A DNA stretch of 64,000 nt, taken from Atrichornis clamosus (lineage: Eukaryota; Chordata; Aves; Passeriformes; Menuridae). This document shows, piece by piece, positions 51,201 through 60,200 of the stretch (position 1 is the stretch's first letter; the number at the start of each line of letters is the position of its first letter). Below the pieces are notes generated by a model that saw only the letters and a program-made list of their open reading frames with translations, did not search any database and had not been told where the DNA came from. Location of the stretch: assembly GCA_013400975.1 (NCBI GenBank), contig WBMZ01012199.1:124001-188000 (forward strand), in the 5' to 3' direction. The position numbers and the translations under genes are program-made.

Positions 51201-54200
51201 GGCTCCAATCAAAGGAAAGAGTGGAACTTGAATGTTTTTCTGATGAACAATCTGAAGATGAACCTAGACCATTGAAAACTGGCTGTGACCAATCGATGCT
51301 GGAAGATTGATCTTTGGTTTCAAACTCTTTAACTGGAGAATACAGTGAGAAATCTTTATTAGTATCCATTAAACTAGGGGATTTACAGAATGACTTTGAC
51401 CTCTTGACAACTTTGGGCATCTTAGATAACACTTCTAAGGCTAGCATAGGACAACCAGCTTTTAGATGAGCATATGCAGTGGTGAAAAATAGCCGTCTTT
51501 CATCTAGGTTGATTTTGTCTGCTAATCCATTTTCTACTGTTAGGCAAATGTGTGTGGAAGGCGTATCAGAAGAACCAAAATGACGTCTCAACAAGAGGGG
51601 ATGTGTTCTTAAGTAGTTATAGAAGTTAAACACTGCTGGGTTACAACTTGATGAGCCACCTCCTTCATCTGAAAAGATATTGTAGTATGAGGAAAATGTA
51701 CCACTCTGTATGAAATAATTGATCTGCAAAGTCCTAAGTTCATCAGGAGGCTATTAGGTCTTAATACTATCATCTACTTCATACATTCATTCTACTGTTC
51801 ACTTCAATGCATCCTCCTTTTCAACCTCCTTTGCACCTTTATCATTTGAGTACCTCAGTGGGGAGGACACTGCCACATCTAATCATTACTAAAAAGAGAA
51901 GCTTCAGTGGGACAGAAGTAAGACGTTTTAAATTATAACAGTTACCATTTCTTTTCCTTGTAGTTAGGCCAGTTTTACTGTAATCAAACAAGACCACTTT
52001 TCTGTTCATTCTCCAGTCCCCATATCTAAATGACAATGTTACATCTTATAGATTTTTACTTGAAGTTGCTTGGGTTTTTTTTTTTATTTTGGATTAGTGT
52101 TTTTTGTTTTGTCTAGATCTTTAAAAAATGCAACTTACAATAAAACTAGGAAATTCATAACATTTATACATAATGGTAACAGTAATACATACAAATAAAT
52201 GAATTACACAGCAGTGCAACACCTATTCATTTTATTTTCATGTCCACAAGAAAAACCCTGAAAAGATATGAGCACCAGTTTATTATGATTCACACAGCTT
52301 TCCTAGAGTCCCGGTTAGCTGAAATAAACCCTTATTCTCTCCTCTATCAGGAGTTATGGCACAACTGATGACAGTTAACAGAAAGAGGCACATGAAAGAG
52401 CACCTTCTAAGTAAGAAAATACAGCAAGACATCACAAACAAGCCAATGAACTGATCACAGAAGAATCAGCAACCGTTAAAAATTATTTTACAAAGAAAGA
52501 TGGGACCAAGATAGAAACAACCAAACACTATATTCCACGTTTGCTCAAATTCATCCTGAGGTATGTAAATTCTACTGAAATCACTTTTACAAATTAGTCA
52601 CATCACTTTACATATTTGAATCTTAATTTCTTCCCCTTAAATTTCTCTCAGTAGCAAGGACTGACACCAGCTAGCATGCTAACTACCAGGGACTTGAAGC
52701 AATGAACTTCATTGAAAACATTACCTTTAGGAAATAATAATTGATTCTTAGAAGGCCTATAAAGCCAGCAAAGTGAACAAAGAAATGAACTGCTCTAGGA
52801 GACTTACATGCTATTTCAGGCACCACGTGGGCCTCTTTTATGCCATCATAAATATAAAAATCTTTTCGTTGGCAGTTTATTATTGTGGTCAACTGTTTTT
52901 CCCAAGGATTAAAAGCTACAAAATACAATGCCTGCCAGACTCTCATAACTAACTGGGCAATCAGAAATTTCTTTTTAGGCTGTGATGGAGTCAAATTAAC
53001 TAAAGAAGTTAATTTGTCTCTTCATTTTAAACTGCTGCTGAAAAAACAGCTGCATCACTGCAGGGTTATTCCATCATCTGATATTCACAAGTTTAAAGGA
53101 CAAAGTTTGCATTCATGGGATACAGGGTAACAATACAGTCACCATATTTGCTACTAAAATCCAAATACATTGCTACAGCAAGTTATTTGTTAACAATGCT
53201 GAGGAACTGTGTGGTACCTGGTTTTATTCAGAAGACACTTTTAGAAACTTTGGCATAAAGTAACAAATAGTTAAAACCAACCTAACAGGCAAAATACTTA
53301 TATTCTTACCTCCATCTTCAACAGCATGCCTAATCAAAGTGTCAAGAGCCTTGCTATAATCTTCCAAAATCCAGTATGCCACACTTCGCAGAAAAGGGTC
53401 CAAGTGTATGTTTCCTGAGCTCTCTTTTCCAGTAAACACGCTTCCCAAAACTCTCTTCTGTAGTATAGATTTGTAAGTACTAGACACTTCAAACTCCGAT
53501 TCATAAAGTCTTGATATTACAAGAGCCAATTGAATGTCATTCAGTTTTTCAAGACAGACCTAATTGAAAATAAATATATTCAATGACCAAACTTTATAAT
53601 TTTCCTCTGTTTAAAATTATGATAGGGCAGGAAGTGACATGAATTTGCTCAGATTAAAGTAAGTAGGTCTACCAACTCCATTAAAAGTGAGCAGAAATCA
53701 TGCAGAATAGGTGTAGCTGACCACTATATGCAAAATCTGATTTGCATTTCTTCAGTTAAAGTATGACATGACAATCGATCTTTGAAATCGATTGGTTTCA
53801 ATAGATCATCGTCAATGTGCACATGCCACCTCTCACCTCTTAAATTTGGTTCTTTTACTTACAAAGCTTTACAAAACAAATCCTTCATTATCAAAAAAAC
53901 ATTTCCTGAAAATTTTTCAATTCCAACCAACCCAGAAAATAATTTTTGTTCATTTGTATTGCTTTTTTGTGAGGGAATTCTGGGAGCTAATCCACATCAC
54001 TGCCAAAATGCAAGGTCTGGGAATTCCTAATGCAAAACTATGCTGTCTTCATATATGACTAGGTAGACAATCTGAAAGGAAGCTAGTGGTAGGTAGGCCC
54101 CTTAATATTATAGCAGAGAAATTAATGCAACTTTTAGTATCACAAATATGACAGCTAAAACAGAATGAAAATGCAAAGAGCAAGGTTTTGTATTTGTCAT

Positions 54201-57200
54201 TATTTTGGGGTGAGAAAGAAGAGCACAAATCAGAAACATCAGAAGCTTCAGGGGTCATAATAATACAAAATGTATATCATTCAATATATTTGTACATTTG
54301 GGACAATATAACAGTCTTAAACATAAAAAAAGGGTTCATTTTATTACCTCCACAGCATCTTTTAAGTGTCCTGCCAACAAGAAAAATGCTGCAGAATGTT
54401 CAAAACGCTGTTTGCCAAGCAAAGAAAAAGCATTCTTTAATGCTGCTTTACGCCATCTGTCCTCAGTAAAGTTGTTTCCAAAAAACTGTGTCATTTTACT
54501 ATCTTTTTGGGACCTGCAGATTGAACATAATTCATTAAAATATTACATATTTTATTAGATGTATTACGTTTCATTTCTTCAGATATCAGTATAATTTTAC
54601 ACAGATCTCGCCACACTGGAAGTAGAGAAGGCTTAGTATTTAAAAATAACATAAATTTTAGCAAACACAAAACCTCATGGTATTTTCAATTAACCTGATA
54701 CAAATACAAAAAATCTCATTTTTCTTAAGGTGAGCTCTTAAGACTAAGTGGCAATGCAAATTACTTTTTTAAAAGTTCGCAACACTGAACAGTGTATTCT
54801 AAAACATCAGTTAGACAGACATAATTCAGTCCCCTGAACTTAAAGTAAAATTTGTAACAACAAACACTTTTCTAAAAGATAGACATCACATTTCACACAC
54901 TACTCTGCTAATCCTCAAAAGTAAATCAGAGTTAAGCAGTGATTGCAATTACAGTAGATTTGAGACGGAAATCTGAAGCATCTACCTTCAAAAGCAGCAT
55001 CTAAATTACTTTAGTAAATATAAGAAGCTTAGAAACTACTCATTCAATATAATGACTAATTTAGAAATCAAACCTCAACTGTCGGTGGTGATATTTGTGC
55101 TTCTTTTGGATTACCATTACAATCAACGTTTTTCCCCAAATTATACCAGACAGTGTGAAATTCCATGTAAGAGCTTGAATACCTGTATAATCCCCAGATA
55201 ACAGCCTTCTTTTTCATCGCAAGGTAAAAAATGGCTGCGTCAAGCGGGTCATTGTTTCGCTGAAAAGCTGCTTTAGCCACCTGTGAAGACAGTTCAAACC
55301 AACTACAGTTTAAATAAATCTTAAATGAGATTCTTGTTGCTTCTGGTATCCCACAACCCACAGTGCTCTGAAGTTCTGTTCAATACAGGATCCCTCCTCT
55401 CATTACGAGTCTGGTGTAAGAACACATGAGAAAATACAACAGCCCATTTGATATCATTTACCTAATGCTCTTCCAGCTCTAGAAGCTTTTTTGCAGATCA
55501 AATGGGAATCCCTACATCTGAACTCAGTTTTTAAAAATTAAAATTAGTTTACTAATTGCTCTGCTAATCAAAGGACAGGTGAAGACTTGAAGAACAGGTT
55601 GGGACCAGTCAAAACAGGAGAAAAATTGTTTACAGGTTACTTTCGGAGTTTGGAAAGGAAAAAGGGGTAAGTGAAAGCAAGAATAGTCCAAGACCCATGT
55701 AAGGTAACCTTAAACTTAGACCCAGAATACCTGGCATTTTTTTAATGCAAGGCAGTTAAGTTTCATAAAGTGATGATTAATTGCTGAAGATTTAAAAGTG
55801 AAAGCAGAGACGTGCATTTTACCACTTTGTGCTTTGTAGTCAAAGTAGCTTGTGCATGTCATTTTCTAGTTCAGCACACTTGGCTTTTCCAAGAGCTTAA
55901 AATAAGTGATAATGAGGTTAGGCTTATTGCCGCATCTGTGCTGATTAAAATATTGAATACAAAAAAACCAATAAAACCTCCAAACCCAACAAAAATCCCC
56001 ACCAAGCCAAAGCAAAACAATAGAGGGTTTATCATGAAAATTAATTCATTTGCAAGACAGATGTATGTATAATACCTAAGTTATTCCCACTTCTGATAGG
56101 TTTCTAAGGAGAACCTTTTCCTGTAACTTGTTTCTCAGTTTTGCTATAAAAAACAATTATGTGCTCCATCTATATCTTGAGCATCCACAAAAACCACTCC
56201 ACACCTGCACCTTTAAAACTGAGTATCTAAAAGCCAAAAATGTACTCCACACTGGAATTTTAAATCTGAAGTACTAAAAAAATAGTTAAATACAAAAGTT
56301 CATATTCATAAAAAAACTATACATACAAAAAAATACAACATTCAGAAACACTTAATATATCCAAAAATTTAAAACTACATAAATAGAAGGCAAACACCAG
56401 GGAACAGCTGTTTGGAAAGGTCTGGATAATTCTTTTTTTCAGAATGCTACATTTACCTTTTCTATGCATTTCCGCAGGCTATGGATATTTCGAACCCACC
56501 ATCCAACACCCATAGCCCTGAGCTCTGACCACGTTGGATCTCCCTTCTGCACTGCAGGGAGCATACTCAGTAGTTCTTCTTCCGCTACTGAATGGAATGC
56601 CCAGGCAAAATGACTAGTGGATAAGCCTACGTAATGAACATTAAAAAAAGAAAATTCAAAAGACATTCATTAATAAAATAGTTCAAAATCTGAAGACAAG
56701 GGGATGGGAAAGGAAGAAGGGAAGAAGGTCAGACTGTTTATTTTTACTTTTACGTGCATTGCTGATGAATATTTTTTAGGACTGCGTATCAAATATTAAA
56801 GAAACATCTTACAGCTGGGAACAATTTTTAATCTGCAAACTCTTCAGGTAAGTTTGCAAATAAGAGAGTTACTGTATGAAGCTCAAATATATGGGTAGTA
56901 AGTGGCACTAAGTTTAGCTATGATATGAAGTGCAATGTACTGATTAAACTTTCAAAGGTTTGAAAGGTAAGTTCACTATTTTGACTTGGATTAGAAAACG
57001 CACAATTTTCAGATAATCAGAGTACATTTGACGACAGAGATACAAAAGAAAACTTGAAGTAAGAAAATCTCATGAGGAAGACAGCAACATAGCTGGCTAT
57101 GGATAACTGCAACTCTAGTGAGGGTCAGATGCTTCTTTGTAAAGAGGCACTTCTGCATGTGCCCTGGGGACACTTCTCACTCTCACCAGTTTCTGAGCTA

Positions 57201-60200
57201 ACAAGAAGCAGAAGTATCTCAACTAAAATTATTCCATCAGAGAGCTAACTCTGCAATACTCTGCTGTAGCAGTCATGGGACTGAAAATGCCAGCAACGGT
57301 CATGATGGCTAAAGGGTAATCACAGCCAGTCCTTTAGATCTAATCCTGACTAATCAAATCCATCTCATTCTGTCATCAGTCATATCAGGATGAAAACTTA
57401 TTTAAGTTAAATTACACAAAAAACCCCCCTATACGAAATAGTTGATTGTATAATTACAGAAAACGTATAGAAATATTTCAAGTCCGAGTAGTAAAGTACT
57501 TTTTTCCAAATATGTACTAAACCCCTGAGTAAATATGTATTATCTTCTACTGCATTATTCCTGCAGAAGGTTATTGGAACAACATGGTACTAGAAGCACA
57601 GAAAAGCCAGCTGATTTGGGGAAAGAGAAAGAAAAAACCCCCAAACTAAAAACTTGTTAGAACAAAATCACTTCAGTTCCAAGATGTTTACCAAAAGAAA
57701 ACAAGACATTTTCTGCTCTAGCATTCATTCATATTGGACAATACTTTCTTTAAAAAACCCAACAAATTAACTCACTGATTCTGCAGAGGCATGTCAACCA
57801 GCACACCAGTAATACATCCAGCTACATCACTAAAATTCAATTCATGTAAGGAAACACATCAGGTTACCTTGGTGAAGCAGCTGAGCTCGATGTACAGGAG
57901 GAAGAGCAGTTGTCAAAAATGTGTGAAGACGAACAGCCAATAAAAATTTTAAACCACACTCATCAAGAGTTTCACCACCTGGAAAGAAATATTTTTACAT
58001 ACACTTTAGAGAAACTACTCAGAGTAGCTATTCTGTATGTTAATAGAAGAAACACAATATTCTGACTACTATAACTTTAAATTTGTAAATATAATAGCTT
58101 AATTCATAATTCTTCTCTTCAAGAAAAGGGAAAGAAGAAAATTTCAAACATAAAAAGCTTTGAAGTTACTTATTCTGTTTAATGCAAGAAACAGAAGAAG
58201 TGTTATCATATATAAAAAACACCAAACAAAATTATTTCTACATAATATAACTAATATTTGTAATTAAGAAAGCTGTCTCTTCAAGAGTGAATTAAAAATA
58301 ATTATGGTATGTGGACTGATGGACTCATAGTGGCATTACCAGTCAGCAAAAGAAAATTTTGATTTTTATCGAAGCATGATGTCTTGAAACTCTAGTTTAA
58401 CAGTAAACACTGTGACAGCATAGTTATACCATGAAATGAAGGCACATTACAGTTTTGTAAGCCACAAAAATATTCCAAAACAGCAATAACTCCCAAAAAA
58501 TGTGGTAAAGCACGGTAGTACATTTAATTTGAAAGACACAACTTACCCTGACTTCTGTCTCTGCTTTCCCCAATGTCAGTACTGGTAGTAGCAATTGTAT
58601 CTGCCAAGGCCATCAATGACATTTGCTCCATCCTAGTCAGACCTGGCAAGCTTGAATGAAGCAAGTGACGAGAAAGAACCTGAGCATGTTCTGGTCCAAA
58701 GTAAGTAGGGCTATATTGAGAAAGATCAATGACTTTTGGTTTCAAACTCTCTTCATCTGCATAAAATGTAACAAGGTCATCTGTACTTATAACAGTATTT
58801 TGAAAGAGATTTTCGTAACTGTCATTGGGCACGTCGTTTTTATTTTGACTATTTTGACTATTAGATTTCTCTGAACAGGAATAAGATGAATCTTCATCTG
58901 CAGCAAGCAGAGCATACAAAGGCAATGGTGGAACAGAGTCTATTTCAATATAGTCTGTAGTCTCAATCTTGCTGAATGTTTTAGGATCTCTTGCAGTACT
59001 TCCACTAGCACTGATGGTCAGAGATCTGAGCCTCTTATCATGATTAGGCTCAGATTCATTTATAGCAACAACTTCTCCAGCAATGCACTTCACCAAATGG
59101 GACAGAATGGCCTTTACTCTGCGTACTTTACCAAGGTCCATGAGTTCTAACAGTTGATGTGGGTGGTACTGAGGTAAAGTTGGAGATAATGTATGAGCTG
59201 CTTCAAAAAGACCAGAATCTTCCATTTCCATAGACAAATCACAGGCAGATCTTTTCCCACTAAGTTTCTGTGCAAGGCTGGTCATAGACCTGGTCAAGGT
59301 TCTCTTTGGTGGATGCAGACCTGAGGTGGCTGACTGACTTTGTTTCATTAAGCTAGTTATGCATGGCATACTTCCACTGTAGGAATGTGTACTAACTAGT
59401 TCCTGCTTAGAAGGAGATTGCCACTGGGAATAAACATGCATTTCACAATCCATTCCAACTACAAGAATGCCATCACGCACCCAGGATAAGGATACAGGAA
59501 AGGAAGGTGACCCCTCTATAGATGAAACCAAGTCAACACAACGCAGCAAAACAAACCCAGAAAGGACTGCAGCCCTAGGACTGCCACTATGGGAGATTGC
59601 TACAATCTCTTTACCATTTTGTTCTTGCCTCTTCCCAGACAGCTGACCAAACATGTAAAGTTTTGATCCAATTCCCACTGTCAGAATATGTGAACCATCT
59701 TCCCTAGACATCCAATCTAAGTGCACCAAGTGCTTAGTGTTGGGTATAATATTCCCACCATGAGACAGAGAAGTGTCTTGTTGGTTATATGCCATTAAAT
59801 TGTTATCAACACTAACGCCACAGTCTAACATGGTGCCTATCTCATCTAAATTAAGTGTCTGTTCTAAAATCCAAGAAGAACCCCCTGTAGATTCACATTC
59901 AAAAATACTAACATGCATTACAAAATCTTGAGAAAGATTACTATTTTTAGATGCTACCTGCTTGTATGCTACTGCTAATCTGTTTGTGTGTGCACAGCTG
60001 ACTTCAGTTAGCCTTCCTGGAACATTAATAGCACTACTACTAGGAAGTCCATCCTCAATCAGTAATGGCCATTCTTCCCATACATATTCAACATCACTGT
60101 GGATGCTATATTCTGGCATGGAAGAAGCTGATGATTGAGTGACAACTCTGCATCTCCAGAATCGAACTTTTCCATCAGAGCAGGAAGTAGCCAGGAGATA

